From Prevotellaceae bacterium (GTDB lineage: Bacteria > Bacteroidota > Bacteroidia > Bacteroidales > Muribaculaceae): a stretch of DNA of 64,000 bases. The notes beneath the pieces are model-generated. The model saw only the letters and a program-made list of their open reading frames with translations, did not search any database and was not told where the DNA came from. Position 1 is the stretch's first letter; every line of letters starts with the position of its first letter. The DNA is taken from contig JAETNS010000005.1 in the NCBI GenBank assembly GCA_021772015.1, positions 62,001 to 126,000 of the forward strand. The letters are read 5' to 3'. The position numbers and the translations under genes are program-made. Below are positions 54,097-62,711 of the stretch, piece after piece.

Positions 54097-56217
54097 TCAG
54101 CGTATGTACTCTTTGGAGACTTTGTTTCCTCGGATGACTATATAGAGGCCCGGAAGCGGATTCTCGACCTTCACTCCCTGGAGATTGTAGTAGACGGGGG
54201 TGGCATCGGCAGGTGCGGAATCTATTTCATCAACGCTGCTCTGCCCGGTCGTGGCCTTGACGGTCATGTTGGTGAAATTGGCCGTGATGGTGTATGTGCC
54301 TTCCGGAATCTTCCAGGATTCGGCGGCGGAGGCATTGACATTCAAAGTGTATTTCGCCATCGGGCCTTCCTCTCCGACAATGAGCGCGAGGTCTTTGGTC
54401 GGTGCGCCGTAACGGTCGCCACCCATGTTGACATCATCCCAGGTAGCGCCGAGCACGGTAACGAAGGTGAAGTAGCATGATCCGTCGGTCGATTCGGCGG
54501 GAGCTACGAGCCTGACATTTTCAGCCACGAAGTTGTTTCCATTCTTGGTCATGGTCACTCCCTGGCTTGTGACCCAGCTTGCGCCTTCGAGGTTGCCGAG
54601 GATATAGAGCTGGGCAGGAGCGTCGCCTGTCTGACCTCCGCCACCGCCTTGGCCGCCGGAGTAGACACCCTTGTCTCCGTTCTTGTCATAGAGATGCCCT
54701 GCGGTGCAGGTCATGTCGCCTGTCTGGTCGCCGCTGCCGTTGTTGAAGACAAGCCCGGTTGTCCCGGCCGGAACCTCATACTTCCATATGTTGCCGTCGG
54801 CCTTGATCATGTCGGCTCCGGGCCATGTCGATGCGGATTCCCCGCCCCAGTAGTGTACCTTGACTGTCGACCAGTTAGAGACGGAGTTGTCGTAGTAAAT
54901 CCAGTTGCCGGTCTGGGTGCCGCCGCCACCACCTTGGCCGCCACCGCCGCCTACGTCAGTCTTGGTCCAGACGCAGTAGCCGTCACCGGATGCTTTGATG
55001 TCGCTGTTGGTGTAGCCGGAGGGGGAGGCCATGGCTGAACCGATTTTCACCACAGCCTTTCCGTTCTTGCCGGTCACTTCGGCCATATAGCAATCGCGGG
55101 AAGACTGGAGGACTTTGACTGCGGAGTTGTTGTGGATTCCTACCGAATTACGGATTTTTATCAGGGCCTGGATAGCCTGTTTGTTGGCCTTGTAGTGGGG
55201 AAGGAATACGCAGGGAGTACCGGGACTCATGAGTATGAATGCATTGGCGGCCACAACATTGCCGTTGAATTTCGATCCGTCGCGGTAGGTGTCATGGTTG
55301 TCGACGAAAGTGACGGCATACTGGCTGTAGCCGAAGTGTATCATACCTGCCGGCTGGTCGGTCGTGCCGTTTGCTTTCCATACAAGTTTTGTCATGTCGT
55401 TGGAGTGGAAAGCCTCGTTGATGGCATATTTGCAGGGGAAGTCGAAGGCGGCTGATGTCTTCCCTGTCGCATCGATCCAACCTGCCACTGCGTCATATGA
55501 GCCGTCCCAGTATTCACCCACGCTGAACTCCGGTTGTGAATACTGGTTGTAGATCTTGGTGTATTGGCCGCTGTAACCTTTTACCATGTCGTAGCGGAAA
55601 CCTGCGTAACCCATGTCCTCGAGGAGGAATTTGCAATAAGCCTTGCAGTTGTTCTGCACGTTGATGTTTGTGTGGTCCAGATCGCGTGAGCCGTTAAAGT
55701 CCTCACCGGTGTCGGGTGCGCCGGTAGGTGTGGCCTGCCCGGGAGCATCCTTCACCTCGTCAGTACAGCATATGCCGTCAGGGCCGATTTTCCACGTCTG
55801 GCCGTTCCATTTTTCGGCCGGGAAGTCAGTCCAGTTGGTAGCTCCGCTGCGGTGGTTGATGACCACATCCTCGATGATTCCTGTGCCTTTTTCTTTAAAG
55901 GTTTTAATCATGCTGCGGAGCTGGGCTTCGGTTCCAAAGGCGGTATTGTGGTTTGTAAACCAATAGACCGGGTCGTATCCCATGCCGGGATTAGACGCAG
56001 CCCGTGCGCTGTTGGGGATCCAGATGAGTTTGAAGTACTGGCTTAGCTCGTCAGCCTGGCTTTCGAGGTTAGTCCATTTGGAGTCCTGGAAGGAATCCCA
56101 ATAGAATCCCTGGAGCATCACTCCTTGGTAATCAGCCGGCCAGCCGATTGCCGACGCGTTGTATGAGAGCGACGCGGCGACACACAGCCCGAGGGCTGCT
56201 TTGGTAAAGAATTTCAT
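54097..56217 (-). CDS. Secreted multidomain alpha-amylase (GH13)
   Basis: 706 aa, signal peptide 1-23. GH13 barrel (about 25-420) with nucleophile D210 (GFRYDMVKG), acid/base E235 (SVGEYWDG) and D309 (FVDNHDT). A Gly-rich linker (about 423-437) leads to a CBM26-like starch-binding module (about 438-520, VKVHYWGGESASTWPGADM). A second Gly linker leads to an outer-membrane-starch-binding-like beta domain (about 535-640). The tail (YYNLQGVKVENPLPGLYI) matches the end of the GH53 enzyme. It cleaves alpha-1,4-glucan. Neighbours on either side are unrelated, so it is not in a classic sus locus. Confidence 0.94.
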   Translation of the reverse strand: MKFFTKAALGLCVAASLSYNASAIGWPADYQGVMLQGFYWDSFQDSKWTNLESQADELSQYFKLIWIPNSARAASNPGMGYDPVYWFTNHNTAFGTEAQLRSMIKTFKEKGTGIIEDVVINHRSGATNWTDFPAEKWNGQTWKIGPDGICCTDEVKDAPGQATPTGAPDTGEDFNGSRDLDHTNINVQNNCKAYCKFLLEDMGYAGFRYDMVKGYSGQYTKIYNQYSQPEFSVGEYWDGSYDAVAGWIDATGKTSAAFDFPCKYAINEAFHSNDMTKLVWKANGTTDQPAGMIHFGYSQYAVTFVDNHDTYRDGSKFNGNVVAANAFILMSPGTPCVFLPHYKANKQAIQALIKIRNSVGIHNNSAVKVLQSSRDCYMAEVTGKNGKAVVKIGSAMASPSGYTNSDIKASGDGYCVWTKTDVGGGGGQGGGGGTQTGNWIYYDNSVSNWSTVKVHYWGGESASTWPGADMIKADGNIWKYEVPAGTTGLVFNNGSGDQTGDMTCTAGHLYDKNGDKGVYSGGQGGGGGQTGDAPAQLYILGNLEGASWVTSQGVTMTKNGNNFVAENVRLVAPAESTDGSCYFTFVTVLGATWDDVNMGGDRYGAPTKDLALIVGEEGPMAKYTLNVNASAAESWKIPEGTYTITANFTNMTVKATTGQSSVDEIDSAPADATPVYYNLQGVKVENPLPGLYIVIRGNKVSKEYIR

Positions 56218-56321
56218 TGGTCAAAGAAATTAGATGACGGTAAGATATGTATGCCATCGGTGATGGCACTGTGTTCATGGTGTGGAGCACGGAATCTTAC
56301 ATTATTCCATATGCTCCTCTG

Positions 56322-56329
56322 CAAAGTTA
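56322..56329 (-). promoter_or_regulatory. Candidate -7 box for the amylase gene
   Basis: TAACTTTG on the minus strand, exact TAnnTTTG, about 105 nt before the ATG at 56217; a weak -33 (ATTG) lies 18 nt upstream. Confidence 0.45.
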
Positions 56330-56426
56330 ATCAGTTTTGGCGGGAAACAATGTTAAGTTATGTTAATGTGAGGCTTATTGTTCTCTGATTGTTAGAAGAT
56401 TGACAACATGTTCTGACATTGGTTTG

Positions 56427-57221
56427 TCAATAGTCAAGAGGCGGTCGGTATTGGCCTTTCCCTTCGGTCTCCCGGCCATAGCAGATGGCGTGTACGGGGC
56501 AATGGTGGTAGCATCGCAGGCACATGGCGCATGCCGGGCCCCATTTGGGCCTGCGGTCAACCATTTTGATGTTCATCATAGGGCAGCTCCGGGCGCAAAG
56601 TCCGCATGAGGTGCATTTCTCCGTGTCGGCTTTGAACGGGGCGGGTGACATCTTGAACGCCCGGAACAAGCCATAGACAAGATTTGTCTTCCACCACGCC
56701 CATGACCCGCGCGTCAGATCGCTGTCGGCGAATCCACGGTCGATCTCCCGGCATATTTTTTCGAGCCGTTTCGGCATAGCGGCGAGTTTTCCGGCTTCGG
56801 TGTCCGGGGAATCGACATCGAACCCCTTCATGCATACATAGGTGTTGGGCATTATGACGGAAAATGCCCCGCGTGGAGTCCATCCCCGTCGTCCGAGATG
56901 TTTGCGCCATTGGTCGTCGGTGCGTCCCACATCGTCGCCGCAAGTGCATACCATATGGTGTCGCGCCCTTTCCGCTCCTTTGAAGCGTACCTTGTCGATG
57001 AACCGCAGCACCACAGGCGGCACTCCCCAGCTGTAAACCGGGAAGACCCATATGACAAGGTCGTTGTCATCCACCTCCAGCAACTGCCGGCCGGGATGTA
57101 GGAGTCTGTCTCCTTCGAGCGTATAGAGTTTCTGCCGGGTCGTGTCGTCAGGGAAATAATGCTCATGGAGCCTTTCGGCCACCATACGGGAATTGCCTGT
57201 CCCGGTGAAGTATATGATCAT
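56427..57221 (-). CDS. EFR1-type flavodoxin-ferredoxin protein
   Basis: 264 aa. The N-terminal flavodoxin-like domain (YFTGTGNSRMVAERL, FPVYSWGVPPVV) binds FMN. The C-terminal region carries two 4Fe-4S motifs, CTSCGLCARSCP and CAMCLRCYHHCP. An electron-transfer protein, partner unknown. It starts 27 nt after the DUF2027-Smr gene in the same direction and probably shares its transcript. Part of the sequence near residues 105-200 is less conserved. Confidence 0.87.
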   Translation of the reverse strand: MIIYFTGTGNSRMVAERLHEHYFPDDTTRQKLYTLEGDRLLHPGRQLLEVDDNDLVIWVFPVYSWGVPPVVLRFIDKVRFKGAERARHHMVCTCGDDVGRTDDQWRKHLGRRGWTPRGAFSVIMPNTYVCMKGFDVDSPDTEAGKLAAMPKRLEKICREIDRGFADSDLTRGSWAWWKTNLVYGLFRAFKMSPAPFKADTEKCTSCGLCARSCPMMNIKMVDRRPKWGPACAMCLRCYHHCPVHAICYGRETEGKGQYRPPLDY

Positions 57222-57248
57222 CGCTGTATGGGTTTTGCCGGAGGGGGA

Positions 57249-58349
57249 TCAATGGTGGCGGATAGTCACCTGTGTCGCGCCGTAACCATATTCCCGGAAT
57301 GAGGCATCCTGCACGTCGTGGCCTTTGTAGCGGTAGCTGAGCTCTTTCATCAGAGCCTGGCGCAACACCCCTTCCCCTTTGCCGTGGATGAACACTATCT
57401 TTCTGCCCGGGTGGCGCAAGTTCTCATCCATAGTCTTGCGGAAAGTGTCTATCTGCAGATTGAGAATGTCAGCGTTGGAGAGGCCTCGGGTCGTGTCGAG
57501 GAGTTCCCCCGCATGAAGATCGACGACAATCGGCTCATCTTTCTTGGGCTCATGACGTTTGACGGACTGACGGGTCGGCAGTTTGTCTTCATGTCGCTTC
57601 TGTCTCATCGCGTCTTCCAAAGCCGACGAGTCGAAAGCCATCGGCCGCTGCGGAATGTCGTTTTTCACGATCTCCACGGCGATGACCGGTGTGTCGAAAT
57701 AAGGGTTGTCGTGGAAACAGTGGAGCTTGAAGAATTTTGTCACATCCATAGGCCGCTCCACCGCCACCGGGGCTTTGAGCTGGAACTCCTTGTCACGTTT
57801 GAATGCCACATACTGGATCGCCACCCGGTCGAGCCTCCCGACCTGTTCGCGGTCAAGTTCTTCGAGGAAAAGCTGTATGTTGGGTTCCACAACTCCGGCA
57901 AAGCGGGTCGTCCACCCCTTGTCTCCGTCGGCGCGTGACAGGAATGTGAAATACAGGAAGTAGTTGGAATCATTGACAAGATAAGCCTCGTATGTGGTGG
58001 TCGTCAGATGCTTTATCTCGACAGGCTGGAAGCCCAGGACGAGATTGATCTTGTCGCCGGTCGCGGTTTCCTCCACTCGCGGGGCTTTCTCGACTTCCGG
58101 CATTTTAGTGGCTACGAATTTCGACTGGCGTTCGGCCTCCTTGCGCTGCGCCGTCTGCATTGTGCCTCCGAACGCGTCGCGGCTCACAGCCGCGTCTCCG
58201 GCGGGAGTCACAACAACCAGTTCTTTCAACAGGACGGGGGTCTCGAAGCCGTCCTCCTCCTCGACATGGGCTATCTGCCCGTCGATCCGTACTATGCGTC
58301 CTCCCCCTGTGGAGCTGAGAAACCTCACTATGTCGCCTACCTTTGCCAT
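57249..58349 (-). CDS. DUF2027 and Smr domain protein
   Basis: 366 aa from the ATG at 58349 (MAKVGDIVRFLSSTGGG). The N-terminal short beta domain has a MutS2-like KOW/SH3 flavour (GDIVRFLSSTGGGRIVRID). The central DUF2027 beta region spans about 130-280 (NLVLGFQPVEIKH). The C-terminal Smr domain shows DLHAGELLD and FIHGKGEGVLRQAL. Smr domains are nucleases or DNA/RNA-binding modules, in some cases acting on collided ribosomes; here the role is not established. It lies right after the tRNA-Pro terminator. Confidence 0.9.
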   Translation of the reverse strand: MAKVGDIVRFLSSTGGGRIVRIDGQIAHVEEEDGFETPVLLKELVVVTPAGDAAVSRDAFGGTMQTAQRKEAERQSKFVATKMPEVEKAPRVEETATGDKINLVLGFQPVEIKHLTTTTYEAYLVNDSNYFLYFTFLSRADGDKGWTTRFAGVVEPNIQLFLEELDREQVGRLDRVAIQYVAFKRDKEFQLKAPVAVERPMDVTKFFKLHCFHDNPYFDTPVIAVEIVKNDIPQRPMAFDSSALEDAMRQKRHEDKLPTRQSVKRHEPKKDEPIVVDLHAGELLDTTRGLSNADILNLQIDTFRKTMDENLRHPGRKIVFIHGKGEGVLRQALMKELSYRYKGHDVQDASFREYGYGATQVTIRHH

Positions 58350-58382
58350 GAATGCTTTTGATAAATAATATATGGATACAAT

Positions 58383-58427
58383 AAAAAAGAGTTGGAACCG
58401 AGGATGACTCCTTATTTCCAACTCTTT
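58383..58427 (-). terminator. Intrinsic terminator after tRNA-Pro
   Basis: 12-nt perfect arms (AAAGAGTTGGAA with TTCCAACTCTTT; 58386-58397 and 58416-58427), 18-nt loop, followed on the minus strand by a U-run (58383-58388 and beyond). Confidence 0.85.
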
Positions 58428-58434
58428 GCTTTTG

Positions 58435-58508
58435 TCGGGGTGACTAGACTCGAACTAGCGACCTCACGCCCCCCAGACGCGTACTCTAACCAACTGAGCT
58501 ACACCCCG
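58435..58508 (-). tRNA. tRNA-Pro (GGG)
   Basis: 74 nt. Acceptor CGGGGTG pairs with CACCCCG, discriminator A. D arm GCTC/GAGT, anticodon stem CGCGT/GCGTG, loop CTGGGGG with anticodon GGG, T arm GCTAG-TTCGAGT-CTAGT. CCA is not encoded. It has its own promoter upstream and a strong terminator after it. Confidence 0.95.
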
Positions 58509-58623
58509 ATTTGAAGCAATCAAACTGTTTTACGCTGCCGTCTCGCTTTCGCGGGTCTGTCACTTCTGGCATTATGGCTCCTTGCGGAGCCTTTCGGCAG
58601 TGGCTTGATTTCCAAAAGCGATG

Positions 58624-58655
58624 CAAAGGTACATACTATTTTTCAACCTGCCAAA
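58624..58655 (-). promoter_or_regulatory. Bacteroidota-type promoter for tRNA-Pro
   Basis: On the minus strand TTTG (58655-58652), 20 nt, then TACCTTTG (58631-58624): full match. The leader to the tRNA 5' end is about 110 nt and includes the hairpin GGCTCC/GGAGCC at 58576-58591. Confidence 0.75.
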
Positions 58656-58715
58656 TTTTTTGCAGGTTATTTTGGAAAAATCTTTTCTCATGGCCCCGCT
58701 TTCGTAAGCGGGATA

Positions 58716-58747
58716 TTTGCCATATCGGCTTTTTTGTCATAAATTTG
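58716..58747 (+). promoter_or_regulatory. Bacteroidota-type promoter for the DUF486 gene
   Basis: TTTG at 58716-58719, 20 nt, then TAAATTTG at 58740-58747; full match, 22 nt before the ATG at 58770. Confidence 0.75.
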
Positions 58748-58769
58748 CGCCCGAAAAAATGATGACATC

Positions 58770-59141
58770 ATGAACGCGTGGCTCACAATAGGACTGTTGG
58801 TGATATCCAACATATTCATGACATTCGCCTGGTATGGCCATCTGAAGTTGCAGGAGATGAAAGTTTTCACCTCCAACACTCCTTTGTATGTCGTGATTCT
58901 TGTCTCATGGGGGATCGCGCTGCTGGAATACACATGTCAGGTGCCGGCCAACCGTATGGGCTTTCAGGGCAATGGGGGCGCTTTCTCGCTCATGCAACTT
59001 AAAGTCATCCAGGAGGCGATAACCCTGATTGTCTTCACCGTCTTCACCGTTGTGTTTTTCCGTGGTGAGGCCCTCCATTGGAACCACTTCGCCGCTTTCG
59101 TCTGCCTTATAATGGCGGTTTATTTCGTGTTTATGGACTGA
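58770..59141 (+). CDS. DUF486 family membrane protein (DMT-like)
   Basis: 123 aa with four TM helices (about 4-22, 38-56, 75-95 and 101-121). It matches the DUF486/DMT small-membrane pattern: FMTFAWYGHLK, LEYTCQVPANRMG and LKVIQEAITLIVFT. Function unknown; small multidrug-like transporters are related in fold only. It has its own consensus promoter. Confidence 0.87.
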   Translation: MNAWLTIGLLVISNIFMTFAWYGHLKLQEMKVFTSNTPLYVVILVSWGIALLEYTCQVPANRMGFQGNGGAFSLMQLKVIQEAITLIVFTVFTVVFFRGEALHWNHFAAFVCLIMAVYFVFMD

Positions 59142-59201
59142 CATAAGGGCTTGTTGTCTGAATTGTCTTGAAATAATTCTTACAGTATCCTGCGTTTTTG
59201 T

Positions 59202-59209
59202 TAATTTTG
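59202..59209 (+). promoter_or_regulatory. Candidate -7 box upstream of the GH2 gene
   Basis: TAATTTTG, exact TAnnTTTG, 140 nt before the ATG at 59349. No -33 at 20 nt, so weak. Confidence 0.35.
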
Positions 59210-59348
59210 TGAAATATACGGGCGTTTGCCATGACCGGGCATAACATCCGGGATTGTTTACCGTATCTATAATATAATTGAGGTGAGATTGGAGTGTCTC
59301 GCTCCTTATACATAGGAAAAATATAAGAAAATCAACATAAAGATCATC

Positions 59349-61805
59349 ATGAAAAACTTACGCAATCTTTTTGCGCTCATGCTGGGAGCCGCTTCTGTCG
59401 CGGCGGTGGCCCAACGTTCGGTCACGACTCTTAACGATGGTTGGCAGTTTTCCAAGGGATCCGAGGCTGAGGCCAGGGAATGGCAGCAGGTGAGGGTTCC
59501 CCACGACTGGGCTATATACGGACCTTTCGACCGCGCAAACGACCTGCAGGAGGTAGCTGTGGAGCAGAACGGCGAGACAGAGAAGACGGTCAAGACCGGA
59601 CGCACCGGCGGTCTGCCTTTCATCGGTAAAGGGACTTACAAGACCGTGCTTGAGATACCCGACACTACCGGTCGTTCGTTCACTCTCGTTTTTGACGGAG
59701 CCATGAGCAATTCCAAGGTGAAGATCAACGGCAAGCAGGTGGGCGCGTGGCCTTATGGATACAACTCGTTTTATGTGAATCTCGATAACTCCGACCTTCG
59801 CCCCGGCGCGAATGACCTGGTAGTGGAGCTGGAGAATTACGAACAGGCCTCACGATGGTATCCCGGAGCCGGGCTTTACCGCAATGTACACCTGATTTCG
59901 ACCGACAAAGTACATATACCTGTATGGGGCACCTATGTCACTACCCCGAAGGTGTCCAAGGAATATGCTTCCGTCAATCTGAAATTGCGCATTGACGGTG
60001 CGAAGCAGTTCGAGCAATGGCCGTACGGCGAGAAGGTCGGTGTGAAGACGGTGCTTTACTCCCCCGAAGGTAAGGAGGTCGCTTCCGACAATTCCACGTA
60101 TGTGGCTCGCGGACAGGAATTCGCCCAGAATTTCCTCGTGGAGAAGCCTGAACTGTGGAGTCCTGACACTCCCGCGCTCTACACCGCCAAGACTACCTTG
60201 TCGGTCGACGGCAAGGATGTCGACACCTACACCACCCGTTTCGGTATCCGTTCCATCGAATATATCCCCTCCAAAGGATTCTTTCTCAATGGGGTACCCA
60301 CCAAGTTCAAGGGGGTCTGCAACCATCATGACCTCGGTCCGCTCGGGGCGGCTGTCAACAAGTCGGCTCTGCGTCATCAGGTCGAACTATTGAAGGATAT
60401 GGGTGTCAACGCTATACGTACCTCCCACAACATGCCTGCTCCCGAACTTGTAGAGCTTTGTGACGAGATGGGTATGATGATGATGGTCGAGCCGTTTGAT
60501 GACTGGGGCTTCCGCCCGAAATCACCCAACGGCTACGGCGCGGTCTTCAATGATTGGGCTGAAAGGGACATCACAAATATGGTCGAGCAGTACCGCAACA
60601 ATCCTTCCGTGGTGATGTGGTCGATCGGCAATGAGGTCCCCTCCCAATGGGGGCCTGTGGGGATGGAAGAACTGGAGATGCTTCAGGGACTCGTCCACAG
60701 GCTTGATCCGACGCGCCCGGTTACTTGCGGCATGGACCAGATCGGATCGGTCCTTGACAACGGATTCGCCGCCGCCCTCGATATCCCCGGCTTCAATTAC
60801 AAGCCTCAATACTACGATTCTATTTACGCCAAGCTCCCCCAGCAGCTTGTGCTCGGATCGGAGACAGCATCCACCGTCTCCTCGCGCGGGGTATATCATT
60901 TCCCGGTTGTTTTCCCCGGAGCGGACGGCCACAATGTCGTTATGCATCCCGACAACCAGTCATCGAGCTATGACAATGAGTCCTGTGCCTGGTCGAATAT
61001 TCCTGACCTTGATTTCGCCCGCGATGATGACCATGACTGGGTGATCGGCCAGTTTGTCTGGACCGGCTTTGACTATCTCGGGGAGCCGTCACCTTATGAC
61101 ACGGACGCGTGGCCAAGCCACAGTTCGGTTTTCGGAATCATCGACCTCGCGTCATTGCCCAAAGACCGTTACTACCTCTATCGCTCACAGTGGAACAAGG
61201 CTGACACGACTCTCCACGTGCTTCCCCATTGGAACTGGAAAGGCCGTGAAGGAGAGATCACTCCCGTGATGGTCTACACCAATCTTCCCAAGGCGGAGCT
61301 TTTCATAAACGGCAAGAGTCAGGGTGTCCGCGAGAAGAATGACTCGACCGTCCAGAACCGTTACCGCCTGATGTGGATGGAGACCGTATACGAACCCGGA
61401 GAACTGAAAGTGGTCGCTTATGACAATGACGGCAATCCTGCCGCAGAGAAGATCGTGAAGACCGCCGGAAAGCCCCATCATCTCGTATTGACTCCCAACC
61501 GCCGGAGCCTTGAGGCAAACGGCGATGATCTCCTTTATGTGACCGTACAGGTTGCTGACAAGGATGGAAACATCGTCCCCACCGACAGCCGACTGGTGAA
61601 ATTCAAAGTTGATGGAGCAGGCTCCTTCGAGGCAACGGCCAATGGAGATCCCACCTGTGTGCTTCCATTCCAGAATCCCGAAATGAAACTGTTCAGCGGA
61701 GCCACCACGGCTATTCTCCGCAGCGGCAAGACTCCCGGAACGATACGTCTGCGCGCTACCGCCCCCGGAGTGAAAGCCGCCGAGCTTTCCCTCCCGGTGA
61801 AGTAA
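59349..61805 (+). CDS. Secreted GH2 beta-galactosidase
   Basis: 818 aa, signal peptide 1-21 (MKNLRNLFALMLGAASVAAVA). Sugar-binding jelly roll (about 25-185, PHDWAIYGPFD), Ig-like domain (about 190-300), TIM barrel (about 303-600) and C-terminal beta domains (DUF4982-like, about 640-818). The acid/base is E429 in WSIGNEVPSQ and the nucleophile is E505 in VLGSETAST. GH2 enzymes of this shape act on beta-galactosides; activity on other beta-linked sugars is possible. No transporter genes are adjacent. A large inverted repeat follows the stop. Confidence 0.92.
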   Translation: MKNLRNLFALMLGAASVAAVAQRSVTTLNDGWQFSKGSEAEAREWQQVRVPHDWAIYGPFDRANDLQEVAVEQNGETEKTVKTGRTGGLPFIGKGTYKTVLEIPDTTGRSFTLVFDGAMSNSKVKINGKQVGAWPYGYNSFYVNLDNSDLRPGANDLVVELENYEQASRWYPGAGLYRNVHLISTDKVHIPVWGTYVTTPKVSKEYASVNLKLRIDGAKQFEQWPYGEKVGVKTVLYSPEGKEVASDNSTYVARGQEFAQNFLVEKPELWSPDTPALYTAKTTLSVDGKDVDTYTTRFGIRSIEYIPSKGFFLNGVPTKFKGVCNHHDLGPLGAAVNKSALRHQVELLKDMGVNAIRTSHNMPAPELVELCDEMGMMMMVEPFDDWGFRPKSPNGYGAVFNDWAERDITNMVEQYRNNPSVVMWSIGNEVPSQWGPVGMEELEMLQGLVHRLDPTRPVTCGMDQIGSVLDNGFAAALDIPGFNYKPQYYDSIYAKLPQQLVLGSETASTVSSRGVYHFPVVFPGADGHNVVMHPDNQSSSYDNESCAWSNIPDLDFARDDDHDWVIGQFVWTGFDYLGEPSPYDTDAWPSHSSVFGIIDLASLPKDRYYLYRSQWNKADTTLHVLPHWNWKGREGEITPVMVYTNLPKAELFINGKSQGVREKNDSTVQNRYRLMWMETVYEPGELKVVAYDNDGNPAAEKIVKTAGKPHHLVLTPNRRSLEANGDDLLYVTVQVADKDGNIVPTDSRLVKFKVDGAGSFEATANGDPTCVLPFQNPEMKLFSGATTAILRSGKTPGTIRLRATAPGVKAAELSLPVK

Positions 61806-61811
61806 CTCTTA

Positions 61812-61888
61812 ATTCTTAATTCATAATTGGCCATCCGGATGGGTCTTGCTATGGACTCCATCCGGATGGCCAATTATGAATTAAGAAT
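61812..61888. terminator. Perfect 31-nt inverted repeat, bidirectional terminator
   Basis: Arms 61812-61842 and 61858-61888 pair without mismatch over 31 nt, with a 15-nt loop. It lies between the GH2 gene (+) and trmD (-). The outer part is AT-rich (AATTCTTAATTCATAATT), giving U-rich tails on both strands; the inner part is GGCCATCCGGATGG. Confidence 0.85.
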
Positions 61889-61901
61889 TATGAATTATGA
61901 A

Positions 61902-62576
61902 TTATTTGAGCAGGTCAGGGCGCAGGCGGCGGGTGCGCTCAAGTGATTGTTCGTGCCGCCATTGGGCGATTTTCGCCTCATGGCCCGATAGGAGTATGTC
62001 GGGGACACGCCAGCCATTGTACTCCGCCGGGCGGGTATAGTCTGGGGCCGCAAGAAGACTGTCTTGAAAAGAGTCGCTGAGCGCCGATTGCTCATCGCCG
62101 AGAACGCCGGGGATCAGACGGACGATCGCGTCGGAGATTATGATCGCAGGCAGTTCGCCGCCGGTCAGGACATAGTCACCTATGGATATTTCTTTAGTGA
62201 CCAGATGCTCACGGACACGGTAATCCACCCCTTTGTAGTGACCACAAAGGATTATGATGTTCTCCAGCAGCGACATTCGGTTGGCCATCGGCTGGTCGAA
62301 CCGCTCCCCGTCGGGCGATGTGAAGATCACCTCGTCATATTCCCGTTCGGCTTTGAGGGCGGATATGCAACGGTCGATAGGCTCGACCTGCATGACCATC
62401 CCCGCTTCACCCCCGAAGGGATAGTCATCGACCTTGCGGTGTTTGTTGGTGGTATAGTCACGGAGATTGTGGATGTGGAATTCGGCGAGCCCTTTGTTTT
62501 GGGCACGTTTGAGGATCGAGCATCCCAATGGGGAGTCGAACATCTCCGGAAGTACGGTCAATATGTCTATGCGCAT
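61902..62576 (-). CDS. trmD: tRNA (guanine-N1)-methyltransferase
   Basis: 224 aa. Methylates G37 of tRNAs, including tRNA-Pro species with G36-G37. Knot motifs: [41 protein letters not shown] and [14 protein letters not shown]. Alone on the minus strand, 13 nt beyond the large inverted repeat. Confidence 0.96.
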   Translation of the reverse strand: MRIDILTVLPEMFDSPLGCSILKRAQNKGLAEFHIHNLRDYTTNKHRKVDDYPFGGEAGMVMQVEPIDRCISALKAEREYDEVIFTSPDGERFDQPMANRMSLLENIIILCGHYKGVDYRVREHLVTKEISIGDYVLTGGELPAIIISDAIVRLIPGVLGDEQSALSDSFQDSLLAAPDYTRPAEYNGWRVPDILLSGHEAKIAQWRHEQSLERTRRLRPDLLK

Positions 62577-62711
62577 GATCAGCGTGTTCTCTCAGTTTCC
62601 GGGACAAAATTACTCAAAAATCCGACATCATCCAAACTGCCCTGTGATCAGACTCCCATGCTCAGCTACATCCTTTGGGGGGCATTGACATATCCGATAT
62701 ACCCCGGTCGT

